From Streptomyces sp. Y2F8-2 (GTDB lineage Bacteria > Actinomycetota > Actinomycetes > Streptomycetales > Streptomycetaceae): a stretch of 64,000 nucleotides of DNA. Under the pieces are notes generated by a model. That model was not told the origin of the DNA and made no database searches. It saw only the letters and a program-made list of their open reading frames with translations. Positions 28,852 to 37,464 of this stretch are shown here, one piece after another; the first letter of the stretch is position 1, and every line of letters starts with the position of its first letter. Location of the stretch: positions 496,001-560,000 of the forward strand of contig NZ_BNGS01000005.1 in assembly GCF_014905555.1 (NCBI RefSeq). The letters are read 5' to 3'. The translations under genes and the position numbers were made by a program.

Positions 28852-29391
28852 GTGGGCAGCAGTCCGTACCGCCTCCCTCCGGAGGCCCGGCCCAGGGAGC
28901 CCGTCATCGCCGGCCAGCAGCACGCCCCGACCTCCGCCGACCCCATCGACGCCCGGGAGCCGTGGATGCGCGGGCTGCACGCTGACACCGGCTATCTGCT
29001 GTACCGGCTCGGGCTGCGCTCGGGTCAGCTGTTCAACGCCTTCCTCCAGGAGTCCGGCCTGCGGCTGCGCCACTACGCCCTGCTGCGCTTCCTCGCCACC
29101 TCCGAGGGCGCCCTCCAGCGGGAGCTGAGCACCTCCCTCGGCTACGACCCGAGCGCGATCGTCGGCCTGGTCGACGATCTGGAGAAGCTGGGGTTCGCCG
29201 AGCGCCGCCCCTCCCCGGACGACCGGCGCAGCCGTATCGTCGTGCTCACCGAGTCCGGCCGGGCCTTCCTGCGCGACACCGACGAGGCCGGACTGCGGGT
29301 CACGGGCGAACTGCTCCGGCCGCTCGACGCCGGCGAGCGGGAGGTCCTGCACGCGCTGCTGCTCAGAGTCGCCGAGACCGGGCTCGGGTGA
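28852..29391 (+). CDS. MarR-family transcriptional regulator
   Basis: A winged-helix dimeric repressor. LRHYALLRFLATSEGALQ, LSTSLGYDPSAIVGLVDDLE (recognition helix) and the wing ERRPSPDDRRSRIVVLTESG are classic MarR features. The start is uncertain: GTG 28852 gives 179 residues and includes upstream codons with strongly G/C third positions, whereas ATG 28966 has GGGAG six bases upstream and gives 141 residues, the usual family size. It is divergent from the acyl-CoA operon and probably senses an aromatic or acyl-CoA ligand and binds the ACAATCATTGT site. An IclR regulator follows ten bases later. Confidence 0.87.
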   Translation: MGSSPYRLPPEARPREPVIAGQQHAPTSADPIDAREPWMRGLHADTGYLLYRLGLRSGQLFNAFLQESGLRLRHYALLRFLATSEGALQRELSTSLGYDPSAIVGLVDDLEKLGFAERRPSPDDRRSRIVVLTESGRAFLRDTDEAGLRVTGELLRPLDAGEREVLHALLLRVAETGLG

Positions 29392-29401
29392 CCCGATACC
29401 G

Positions 29402-30178
29402 ATGACCGCCGACGCCCTGCCCCCGCAGACGGTGCGCTCCGCGCCGGACCGGCTGCTCGCCGTGCTCGCGGCCTTCGACCACGCACATCCGGCGCTCTGC
29501 CTCACCGACATCAGCCGCCGGGCCGGGCTCACCCTCACGACCACGCACCGATTGGTGGGGGCGCTGACCGAGTGGGGCGCGCTGGAGCGGGACGCGGACG
29601 GTGTCTACCACGTGGGCCTGAGGCTGTGGGAGGTCGCGGCCCTCGCCCCGCGCGGGCTCGCGCTGCGGCAGGTGGCGTTGCCGTACCTGGAGGACCTGTA
29701 CGAGGCGACGCACGAGAACGTGCAGCTGGCGGTGCGCGACGGCGCGGACGTCGTGTACATCGAGTGGCTCTCGGGGCGCTCCGCCGTCGGCGTGCACATC
29801 CGGGTGGGCGCCCGCTGGCCGCTGCACGCCACCGGGGTGGGGCTGGCACTGCTGGCCCACAGCGAGCAGGCGTTCCAGGACCAGTACTGCGAGGGACCGC
29901 TGGCCGCGTTCACCCCGTACACCCTCACGGATCCGGTCCGGCTGCGCCGCGAACTGGCCGAGGTGCGGCGCTCGGGAGCGGCGGTGAGCAGCCGTCAGGT
30001 CACGGACGACGCCCTGTCGGTGGCGGCCCCGGTACGCGGCCGCGGCGGCAGGGTGACCGCCGCGGTGTCGGTCGTGGTCCCCCACGCGACGGCCCAGGTA
30101 CCGGCCCTCGTCCCGGCGGTGCGGCTCGCCGCGCGGGGGATCTCACGAGCGCTGGGGTGGCAGCCGGAGGCGCGGTGA
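29402..30178 (+). CDS. IclR-family transcriptional regulator
   Basis: A 258-residue regulator with an N-terminal winged helix (residues ~12-75: LTDISRRAGLTLTTTHRLVGAL) and an IclR ligand-binding domain (LYEATHENVQLAVRDG, GARWPLHATGVGLALLA, VAAPVRGRGGRVTAAVSVVVP). IclR proteins often control aromatic or short-chain acid catabolism, which fits the divergent acyl-CoA operon. It probably shares a transcript with the MarR gene, giving the operon two regulators. It converges with the giant STAND gene, 17 bases between stops. Confidence 0.9.
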   Translation: MTADALPPQTVRSAPDRLLAVLAAFDHAHPALCLTDISRRAGLTLTTTHRLVGALTEWGALERDADGVYHVGLRLWEVAALAPRGLALRQVALPYLEDLYEATHENVQLAVRDGADVVYIEWLSGRSAVGVHIRVGARWPLHATGVGLALLAHSEQAFQDQYCEGPLAAFTPYTLTDPVRLRRELAEVRRSGAAVSSRQVTDDALSVAAPVRGRGGRVTAAVSVVVPHATAQVPALVPAVRLAARGISRALGWQPEAR

Positions 30179-30195
30179 GACGCGGAAGCGCGGCT

Positions 30196-33100
30196 TCAGG
30201 CCTTGGGGCAGGGTGCTGAGGTGTCGGCACCCCCGTTGGACAGTAGCCGGTGTTCGTCAGCGGTCAGCGGACGGTTGAAGGCGCGGCAGAGCCCCCTGTA
30301 CCAGGTGTCGGGGTCGAGCGGGAGCGTCAGGGCACCCCAATTGGTCGCGCCCACGGCGGTGTCCCCTTGCAGGCTCCACTGGGCATAGGCATTCTGCACG
30401 GAGATATTCGCGATCTCCAGTGTGCTTCCTTGCTGCCACACCTCGAGGCTCTCGAAATCGGTGGAGAGCAGGTGTCCGTCCGGGGTGAAGCCGATCAGGT
30501 GGCTGGTGGCGCCTGCGGAGATCGCGGGTGACTGCAGACGGAACTCGGGCACGCTACGGAACTCGATCCGCCCGGAGTGCAGGATCTTGATGTTGTCGAG
30601 CGTGGCCAGCGTGTTCCCCGACGGGTCGAAGACCTCCGTCTCCGACGTGCTGATCGCGTCGGGGTTGGCCTGGAACTCCCCGACCGGCCGGCGTTCTCCG
30701 AGATCCCACAGGCTCATCTCTCCGTCGCGGCCCCGGACCAGGACCTGCCGCGGGTGCCCTGGGCGCGGCCACAGCGACTCGCCGTTGGCCGCGAACCATC
30801 GCTGCGTCGTGTCGTGCGTGTGCAGCGGAAGCGGTGCGCCGATGGCCCGTCCGGTGGAGGGGTTCCAGCGTGCGAGGACGCCCGCGTAGAGGGTGATGAC
30901 ACTGCCGTCGTCGGCGGCGGCGACGGCCCCGGTGGCGTCCTCGCGCACCTTCGCGGGGTCCGGCAACGGCAGGAGATGCTCCAGCGACAGACCGGGCAGG
31001 GAGTAGACGGCGAGCCGGTTCCCGATCCGGGCGACCAGATGGCGGCCGTCGGAGGTGACGGCGTTCTGGCGCACGGCCATGAACGTGGGCAGGAGTTGCT
31101 GGCGTGCCGCCGTCCCGGCCTGGTACCTCCGTCCGGTCCGCGTGTCGAGGACCGCGAGTGCCTCGTCGCCCGCGTTGGAGTTCTCCAGGATGCGGAAACG
31201 TCCGTCCGGCGTGAACAACGGAAGAGGCCCGTTTCCCGGTGTGGGCAGGTCCGGGTTGGCGCCCGGCCGCGGCAGCGTGAAGCGCAGCACCGTTCCGGCC
31301 CTGACGCCGAGCACGGTCAACTGCCCGTCGTCCCGGGGCAGTACGACGTAGTCCGCGTCCTTGGCACCATCGGTGACCGGGACGGGGCCGTGGGACACTC
31401 TGCCCGTCCGGAGGTCGATCGCCGCCACCGAGTCCACCCCCTCGTCCCGGACCGGCATCACGGCGTAGCGGCCGGTGGCGTCCAGGGGCGCACCTCCACA
31501 GTTGATCCCGCCGACCTCGTACCGCGGTGTCCGCCCGGTCAGCGGCCGCACCCGGAAGGAGTCGGAGGGGCAGTCGACGACCGCCTGGGCGTCGAGGCCG
31601 ATGGCGTCCAGGCCTTCGACCGGGACCTTGCCGAGCTGGGCACCGGTGCGCAGGTCGAACCGCTCGTAGCTTCCCGTCTCCTTGAGGGCGACGGTCCCGG
31701 AGGGCTGGGAGAAGCGCGCGGTGTAGAAGGCGCGGCCCGCCGGCAGCATCGTGGTCGACACGAGCGCCCGGCGCTCCAGGTCCCAGACGCCGAGCCGTTC
31801 CCTGGCGTCGGCACCGTCGGCCGCGAACAGGGCGAGCACCCGGGAGCCGTCGGAGGAGAAGTCGATGTCCCGGGTGTTCTCGGCCGCGTTCCAGGAAGCG
31901 GGCACGGGCAGCCGCACGGGACGGTCCGGGTGCGCGACGTCCCACACCGACAGCCCCTCCCTGTCGTCGAGCACACCGACCTTCCGGCCGTCGCGGCTGA
32001 GCCGCACGGTCGGCTCGTGGGCGGTGATCGACCTGATCCGGGGCAACTGGTGCACGGTCATCCGGCCGGTGAGGTTCGTGAGGACCTGCACCGCCCCCAC
32101 CTGGTCGACCACCGCCGCGGCCCGGCCGTCGGGGGTGGCCGTCAGCAGCAGCACGTGGTCGGTGCCGGGCAGATCCAGGGCGTACTCGGTGTTGCGCAGT
32201 TGCGAGTACAACGTCAGCAGGGCGCCGTACGCCTCCGGCTGACTGGAGTCGGTGCGCCAGGCCGTCAGGGCCAGCAGAGCCGCGGTACTCGGACTGTCGG
32301 CGGCCCTGCGCACCGCGTCCTGGCCGAGCAGACGCGACGCCTGGGCGCGCAACTGCCGGTTCAGGTCCTGGGAACGCTGATACGTCAGCCCGGCCATGGT
32401 GCCGGCCAGCACGGCGAGCACGGTGATCACCGCGGTGATCACCCGCCACCGCCGCACCTCCCAGCTCTGACGGGCCTGGGACGCCTGGATGTACGCGTGT
32501 TCCTCGGCCGTGATCTCCTGTGGCCGCTGCTCCCGCCACCGGACGGCCTCCGCCAGCGGAGCTCCCCTCAACAGCGCTCCTCTGCTCCCGCCGTCGAGCT
32601 GCCGCCACTGGCGCAGGCTCTGCCTGAGCCGTTCCTGCCAGTCCCGGAAGTCACGGTCCGCCGCCAGCCAGGACAGCAGCCGGTCCCAGTGGTGGATCAG
32701 CGCTTCGTGGGCGACGTCGATCATCTCCGCCCCGTCCACCGCCTGGGTGGAGACCAGCAGTTTGCGGTCCGTCAGCAGGCTCGCCACCCGCCTCTGGTCC
32801 TCGGGAAGGGAGTCGACGCGCACGGTGCGCCGGACGAAACCGCCGTCGTCCTCCGGCCGGGCGAGCTGGACGAGCAGGCGTCTTACGGCGTCCCGTTCCG
32901 CGTCCCGCAGGTGGCGGTGGTACACCTCCTCGGCGTATCCGGCGACCGCACCCGAGACGCCGCCCATGGCGTCGTAGGCCTCATGGGTGAGTGTCCCGCC
33001 GCGGCGCCGGTCCCACAGCCGGGTCAGCGTGAACTCCACCAGTGGAAGCCGTCCGGGGCCGTCGCCCGCGTCGTCGAGGATCCGCTCGACCAGGCCCGCC

Positions 33101-34395
33101 TCGTGAGCGACGCCGGGAGCGGCGGCGAGTGGCCCGGTGATCGCCGCCCGCAGCTGGTCCCGGTCCATGGGAGCCAGCAGCATGATGCCTTCCTGCAGCC
33201 CGCTCTGGTTGTCATGGGTCAGCAGGCGGTCGAGGGAGCCGGACCGCACCGTGAGCAGCGCCCGCACCGGCCGGGAACGCGGACTGCCATCGGCCAGTGC
33301 GGTGACGAGCCTGAGCAGTTCCCGGCCGGTGACCGGATCGGTGGTGACGATTTCCTCGAACTGGTCGACGAACAGCAGGACACCCTCGGGGTGACGGCGT
33401 GCCAGGCGTGCGGCCACCTCGGCGGTGTCCCCGGCGGACAGCCTCTGGGCCAGCTCGGCGCGGCTCAGTTCGCCGTCCAGCAGCGGCTGCACCGCGCCGG
33501 CCAGCGTCTCCTCGGGGCCGAGCCCCGGAGTGGGCCGGAAGTCCGCCGTCACCTGGCCGGCCCGTCTCAGCCGGGGCAGCAGTCCGGCCCGCACGAGTGA
33601 GGACTTGCCGCTGCCCGACGGCCCGGACAGCACGACGACCGGTTGCCGGGTGACCAGGTCCTCCAGGTGCAGGGCGTCCTTCTCACGGCCGCAGAAGACC
33701 GGTTCGTCCTCCTCCGTGAACGGTCGCAGACCGCGGTAGGGAGAGGAGGGCTGTGCGTGCTCCGCCAGCTCCGGCCAGGCCCGCAGGATCGACGAGGCGG
33801 GGTGCAGATAGGCCGTGCCGACGGCGCTTCCCTGCCCGGCGGCGACCGCCATGCCGACGACTCCGCCGAGGTCCACGTCCCACACCGGCGTACCACTGAA
33901 CCCCGGCTCCACCCGTGGTCCGGCCTCGCCCTGCATCTGCAGCCAGCCGGCTCCCTGCACGGCTCTCAGCCGGCCCCCGACCCACACCCCGTGGTCGCTG
34001 CCGGAGGGGAAACCGAACAGGCGGACGCTGTGGTCCCACAGCTCGTCCGCCTCCACCAGCCACGGTGTCACCGTGCCGGAGGGCACATCCCCCTCGATGC
34101 GCAGCAGCGCCATGTCCCCGGTCTCGTCGGGGAGTACGGGGTGCCAGCCCGCCACGGCGGCCCGGACGAGCCGCGGACCGTCGCCCGTGCCCTTCGCCGC
34201 CGCCAGCGGGAAGTCGAGTCCGACCCGGCCGGGCGGCGGGGCGGGGTCCCGCGCATCCGTGCCCAGCGCACGCGCCACGACATGGGCGCAGGTGCAGAGC
34301 AGGCCCGGGGCCACGAGAAAGGCGGCGCCGACGATGCCGCCCCGGCCGTGCACCCGGGCGACGGCATCGGCGAGCACGGACTCCCCGGCGGTCAC
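30196..34395 (-). CDS. Trypsin-like protease / nSTAND NTPase / beta-propeller fusion
   Basis: A 1399-residue multidomain protein. Residues ~8-215 are a trypsin-like protease with an intact triad: His38 (CTCAHVV), Asp94 (DETGDMALLR) and Ser167 (GFSGTPV). Residues ~225-640 are an nSTAND1-like NTPase, with Walker A GPSGSGKS at 258-265 and Walker B LLFVDQFEE at 340-348, followed by a winged-helix/helical region containing DVAHEALIHHWDRL. One transmembrane helix lies at ~651-672. Residues ~750-1400 form degenerate WD40-like propeller repeats. GTG 34395 is chosen because it overlaps the Trypco1 stop by four bases (GTGA) and the protease begins at once; a GTG 11 codons earlier is possible. In this architecture the propeller would sense a signal, the NTPase switch and the protease act. 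It is predicted to belong to conflict/defence systems. Confidence 0.88.
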   Translation of the reverse strand: MTAGESVLADAVARVHGRGGIVGAAFLVAPGLLCTCAHVVARALGTDARDPAPPPGRVGLDFPLAAAKGTGDGPRLVRAAVAGWHPVLPDETGDMALLRIEGDVPSGTVTPWLVEADELWDHSVRLFGFPSGSDHGVWVGGRLRAVQGAGWLQMQGEAGPRVEPGFSGTPVWDVDLGGVVGMAVAAGQGSAVGTAYLHPASSILRAWPELAEHAQPSSPYRGLRPFTEEDEPVFCGREKDALHLEDLVTRQPVVVLSGPSGSGKSSLVRAGLLPRLRRAGQVTADFRPTPGLGPEETLAGAVQPLLDGELSRAELAQRLSAGDTAEVAARLARRHPEGVLLFVDQFEEIVTTDPVTGRELLRLVTALADGSPRSRPVRALLTVRSGSLDRLLTHDNQSGLQEGIMLLAPMDRDQLRAAITGPLAAAPGVAHEAGLVERILDDAGDGPGRLPLVEFTLTRLWDRRRGGTLTHEAYDAMGGVSGAVAGYAEEVYHRHLRDAERDAVRRLLVQLARPEDDGGFVRRTVRVDSLPEDQRRVASLLTDRKLLVSTQAVDGAEMIDVAHEALIHHWDRLLSWLAADRDFRDWQERLRQSLRQWRQLDGGSRGALLRGAPLAEAVRWREQRPQEITAEEHAYIQASQARQSWEVRRWRVITAVITVLAVLAGTMAGLTYQRSQDLNRQLRAQASRLLGQDAVRRAADSPSTAALLALTAWRTDSSQPEAYGALLTLYSQLRNTEYALDLPGTDHVLLLTATPDGRAAAVVDQVGAVQVLTNLTGRMTVHQLPRIRSITAHEPTVRLSRDGRKVGVLDDREGLSVWDVAHPDRPVRLPVPASWNAAENTRDIDFSSDGSRVLALFAADGADARERLGVWDLERRALVSTTMLPAGRAFYTARFSQPSGTVALKETGSYERFDLRTGAQLGKVPVEGLDAIGLDAQAVVDCPSDSFRVRPLTGRTPRYEVGGINCGGAPLDATGRYAVMPVRDEGVDSVAAIDLRTGRVSHGPVPVTDGAKDADYVVLPRDDGQLTVLGVRAGTVLRFTLPRPGANPDLPTPGNGPLPLFTPDGRFRILENSNAGDEALAVLDTRTGRRYQAGTAARQQLLPTFMAVRQNAVTSDGRHLVARIGNRLAVYSLPGLSLEHLLPLPDPAKVREDATGAVAAADDGSVITLYAGVLARWNPSTGRAIGAPLPLHTHDTTQRWFAANGESLWPRPGHPRQVLVRGRDGEMSLWDLGERRPVGEFQANPDAISTSETEVFDPSGNTLATLDNIKILHSGRIEFRSVPEFRLQSPAISAGATSHLIGFTPDGHLLSTDFESLEVWQQGSTLEIANISVQNAYAQWSLQGDTAVGATNWGALTLPLDPDTWYRGLCRAFNRPLTADEHRLLSNGGADTSAPCPKA

Positions 34396-34733
34396 GGTTC
34401 GGCGGGGCGTTCGGCCGGGCGGTTCCACTCCACCGCCACGGTGAAGTTCGCCTCGGTGGCCGTCCGCGCGACCACCACGCCCGCGTCGGCGGAGAACTTG
34501 ATCCCGAACTCCAGACTGATCCTGTCCGGCGGCGCGACGCCCGCGCGCAGCTGACTGACCACCGCCTGCATGGCCGGCCGTATGGGGGCGAGCACCTCTT
34601 GCAGGCTCCTGCCGGCCGCAAGGGCGGCGTCCTGCGCCCGGCCGGCCCGGGCCCAGCCGTTCTCGTCCCGCTGTTCGACCTCGACGTGCAACTGCTCCCC
34701 GCCGTCGAGCGGAATGGTCAGGACGTTCGGCAT
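34392..34733 (-). CDS. Trypsin-co-occurring domain protein (Trypco1/CU044_2847-like)
   Basis: A 113-residue small protein. VEVEQRDENGWARAG, a central helix (LQEVLAPIRPAMQAVVSQLR), PDRISLEFGIKFSADAGVVVA and EANFTVAVEW match the pattern of the trypsin-co-occurring domain family, small proteins encoded beside trypsin-STAND genes. It starts at ATG 34733 with GGGGGAA upstream. Its stop overlaps the start of the protease-STAND gene, so the two are translated in a coupled way. A role as adaptor, sensor or substrate of the protease is inferred from strict gene linkage known for the family; no enzymatic motif is visible. Confidence 0.8.
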   Translation of the reverse strand: MPNVLTIPLDGGEQLHVEVEQRDENGWARAGRAQDAALAAGRSLQEVLAPIRPAMQAVVSQLRAGVAPPDRISLEFGIKFSADAGVVVARTATEANFTVAVEWNRPAERPAEP

Positions 34734-34791
34734 CGTTCCCCCAACTCCGGTGGCGCCTGGCTCGTTTGAGGATAGTAGTCAGCCCCGGGGT

Positions 34792-34818
34792 CCACGGGAC
34801 CCACGGGACCCACGGGAC
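34792..34818. repeat. Three tandem copies of a 9-base unit
   Basis: CCACGGGAC is repeated perfectly three times in the spacer between the Trypco1 and GH16 genes. The role is unknown; it may simply be slippage-prone sequence. Confidence 0.6.
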
Positions 34819-34903
34819 CGGTTACGGCCGGACCGTCCTCCTTCATGCCTCCCTTCATGCTCTGAACTCCCTTCCCTCCGAGGGACTTTCTCTGCTTCAC
34901 CTC

Positions 34904-34981
34904 TTGACGACCGGAGTGACGGAGAGCACATTGAGCGCGCAACCATCGCGTGAGAGCGCTCTCAAAGAGCCGCGAGCGCTC
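34904..34981 (+). promoter_or_regulatory. GH16 promoter and twin palindromic LacI-type operators
   Basis: TTGACG at 34904-34909 with CACATT 17 bases downstream (34927-34932) forms a plausible promoter. Just after it, TGAGAGCGCTCTCA (34951-34964) is a perfect 14-base palindrome, and GAGCGCTC (34974-34981) is a second shorter one 23 bases downstream. The first closely resembles the CebR operator (TGGGAGCGCTCCCA) used for cellulose genes in Streptomyces. It lies between the promoter and the start codon, so a LacI-family repressor would block transcription until an oligosaccharide inducer appears. Confidence 0.65.
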
Positions 34982-35029
34982 TCCGGCAGGCACCCGCGCA
35001 TCGACTCCCCGTACCCGAGAGGCACCCCC

Positions 35030-36433
35030 ATGAGCGATTCCCCCGGCATACCCCGCAGACGGCGCAGTGTGAGGCGGGCGCTCGTCGCCGCCCTCGGCAC
35101 GACGGCGCTGGCCGTGGCCGCCGCCACGTTCGCCACGCCGTCCGCCAACGCCTCCGCTCCCGCTCCCCCGTCGGGCTGGAGCCAGGTCTTCCTCGACGAC
35201 TTCAACGGCGCGGCCGGCTCCGGCGTCAACACGTCCAACTGGCAGTACGACACCGGGACGTCGTATCCGGGCGGCCCCGCCAACTGGGGCACCGGCGAGG
35301 TCGAGACGATGACCTCCAGCACCGGCAACGTCTCGCTGGACGGCAACGGCAACCTGCTCATCACCCCGCGCCGCGACGCCTCCGGCCACTGGACCTCGGG
35401 CCGCATCGAGACCACCCGCACCGACTTCCAGCCGCCGGCCGGCGGCAAGCTGCGCGTCGAGGCCCGGCTGCAGATGCCGAACGTGACCGGCACCGCCGCC
35501 GAGGGTTACTGGCCCGCGTTCTGGATGCTGGGCGCGCCCTACCGGGGGAACTATCAGAACTGGCCCGGTGTCGGTGAGTTGGACATCATGGAGAACGTCC
35601 AGGGCCTGAACAAGACATGGGCCACGATGCACTGCGGCACCAACCCGGGCGGCCCGTGCAACGAGACCAGCGGCATCGGCAACTCCACCGCCTGCCCGAA
35701 CACGACGTGCCAGTCCGGCTTCCACACCTACACCATGGAGTGGGACCGCTCGGCGAGCCCGGAAGCGATCCGCTTCTACGTGGACGGCGTCAACTACCAC
35801 ACGGTCACCGCGAACCAGGTCGACGCGACGACCTGGACCAACGCCACGAACCACGGGTTCTTCGTCATCCTGAACGTGGCGATGGGCGGCGCCTTCCCGG
35901 ACGCGCTCGGCGGCGGCCTGGACAACGACACGCAGCCCGGGCATCCGATGGTGGTCGACTATGTGCAGGTCCTCCAGTCCGCAGGCGGTGGGAGCGGTAC
36001 CACGCCTCCGCCGTCGGGCAACCGGGACGCCTACAGCGCGATCCAGGCCGAGTCGTACGACAGCCAGTCCGGCGTGGCCACCGAGACGACCTCGGACACG
36101 GGCGGCGGCCAGGACATCGGCTCACTGGCGAACGGCGACTGGGCCCTGTACAAGGGCGTCAACTTCGGCTCCACGGCCGCGAAGCAGTTCTACGGCCGGG
36201 TCGCGAGCGGCGCGGCGAGCGGGGTGAGCGGACTGGTCGAGGTGCGCCTCGACAGCCGGAGCAACGCACCGATCGGCAGTTTCGCGGTGGCCAACACGGG
36301 CGGCTGGCAGAGCTGGAGGACGGTACCTGCCAACATCGCTTCCGTGACCGGCACGCATGACGTCTATCTGACCTTCACCAGCGGCCAGCCGAACGACTTC
36401 GTGAACGTGAACTGGTTCGACTTCGGGCACTGA
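35030..36433 (+). CDS. Secreted GH16 beta-glucanase with CBM6
   Basis: A 467-residue extracellular endo-glucanase, probably beta-1,3 (laminarinase-type). The signal peptide is an Arg-rich start followed by a hydrophobic stretch ending near ANASA (residue ~40). The GH16 domain (~45-310) has GELDIMEN with nucleophile Glu183, Asp185 and acid/base Glu188. After a Gly/Ser/Thr/Pro linker, residues ~325-467 form a CBM6 (IQAESYDSQSG, WALYKGVNFG, FVNVNWFDFG). ATG 35030 has GAGAGG seven bases upstream; the open frame before it crosses the operators. Single-gene transcript with its own strong terminator. Confidence 0.93.
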   Translation: MSDSPGIPRRRRSVRRALVAALGTTALAVAAATFATPSANASAPAPPSGWSQVFLDDFNGAAGSGVNTSNWQYDTGTSYPGGPANWGTGEVETMTSSTGNVSLDGNGNLLITPRRDASGHWTSGRIETTRTDFQPPAGGKLRVEARLQMPNVTGTAAEGYWPAFWMLGAPYRGNYQNWPGVGELDIMENVQGLNKTWATMHCGTNPGGPCNETSGIGNSTACPNTTCQSGFHTYTMEWDRSASPEAIRFYVDGVNYHTVTANQVDATTWTNATNHGFFVILNVAMGGAFPDALGGGLDNDTQPGHPMVVDYVQVLQSAGGGSGTTPPPSGNRDAYSAIQAESYDSQSGVATETTSDTGGGQDIGSLANGDWALYKGVNFGSTAAKQFYGRVASGAASGVSGLVEVRLDSRSNAPIGSFAVANTGGWQSWRTVPANIASVTGTHDVYLTFTSGQPNDFVNVNWFDFGH

Positions 36434-36447
36434 CCACCTCCCTCCCC

Positions 36448-36491
36448 CACGGGAAAGGGGCCCCACGCGCGCGTGGGGCCCCTTTCCCGTG
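36448..36491. terminator. 44-base palindromic bidirectional terminator
   Basis: 21-base perfect inverted repeat (36448-36468 with 36471-36491, two-base centre) between the convergent GH16 and AraC genes. Its symmetry would serve transcription from both sides. Confidence 0.9.
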
Positions 36492-36498
36492 CACGAAC

Positions 36499-37386
36499 TC
36501 AGCGCAGCTCCGCCCGGAACGCCGCCGGCGTCGTGTCCGTGTGCTGGTGGAAGAACTTGGAGAAGTTCGCCGCGTCGGGGAAGCCCACGGCGGCGCCGAC
36601 GCGGCCTATCGGCAGGTCCGTGTGCGCCAGCAGGCGCTTGGCCTCCAGGATCACGCGCTTGTCGATGAAACCCTTGGGGGTCTGACCGGTGGCGGCGCGG
36701 ACGGCGCGGACCAGGGTGCGGCGGGAGTAGCCGAGGGCGTCGGCGTAGGCACTGACGCTGTGGTTGGTGGCGAAGTCCTTCTCGACCGCGTCTCGGAAGC
36801 GGGTGAAGGTGGTGTCGATCTGGCCGCGGGCCGCCTCGGCGGAGCTGGTCGCGAGGTGCGCGAGACGTACCAGGAACGCTGTCAGCGAGTGCCGCAGCAC
36901 CTCGGTGTGCAGACCGAGCGGCAGCGTGGTGGTGTCCTCGTACTCGCGCCGGAGCTGGGCGAGGGCCGCCCGGAGCGCGGCGAGCTGGGCCGGGTCGGGG
37001 TGCAGCAGGGGCGGCAGATCGTAGCGGTAGAGGCCCGTGGCCTCCACTGTGGCACGGGGCAGGAAGCCGGGTTGCATGGTGAGCACGGTGCCGCGGTACT
37101 CGCTCGCCCGGGAGAAGCGGTGGACCTGCCCGGGGCGGATCCACAGAAGGTCGCCGTCGGTCATCTGGTACTCGGCGAAATCCACCATGTGTGTCACGGG
37201 GCCGCCAGTGAAGAGCATCAGGACATGGAAATCGATGCGGTGGACACGGTCCAGCGGCGCGTCCTCGTGCCAGGTGCGCCCGGGCTCCATGGGGCCCACC
37301 TGCATACCGACGCCGCAGACGCTCCGGTCGACCGGGAACGCGTATGTCCTGATCCCGTCGCCGTCTCGCATGGTTATGTCCGCCAT
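36499..37386 (-). CDS. AraC-family transcriptional regulator
   Basis: A 295-residue regulator. A cupin-type sensor (~15-160: FHVLMLFTGGPVTHMVDF, DGDLLWIRPGQVHRFS) is joined to a C-terminal double helix-turn-helix (~195-295: SVSAYADALGYSRRTLVRA and PIGRVGAAVGFPDAANFSKFF). Start ATG 37386 is tentative: an ATG five codons later has GGCGGA at good spacing. It is divergent from the pentose phosphate operon across a spacer with a perfect palindrome, so it may activate or repress that operon, although AraC sites are usually direct repeats. The cupin suggests a small sugar or aromatic ligand. Confidence 0.88.
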   Translation of the reverse strand: MADITMRDGDGIRTYAFPVDRSVCGVGMQVGPMEPGRTWHEDAPLDRVHRIDFHVLMLFTGGPVTHMVDFAEYQMTDGDLLWIRPGQVHRFSRASEYRGTVLTMQPGFLPRATVEATGLYRYDLPPLLHPDPAQLAALRAALAQLRREYEDTTTLPLGLHTEVLRHSLTAFLVRLAHLATSSAEAARGQIDTTFTRFRDAVEKDFATNHSVSAYADALGYSRRTLVRAVRAATGQTPKGFIDKRVILEAKRLLAHTDLPIGRVGAAVGFPDAANFSKFFHQHTDTTPAAFRAELR

Positions 37387-37464
37387 GTCCTTCTCGTGCC
37401 GCCTCGGTACCGCTGTCGATGTCCCACTTTCACCGAAGGCTGACACAGGCGCACCTTCCCCGGC

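Noticed and set aside
30577..33600. A 1007-codon plus-strand open frame
   Set aside because: Antisense shadow of the protease-STAND gene, whose own frame has clear catalytic and Walker motifs.
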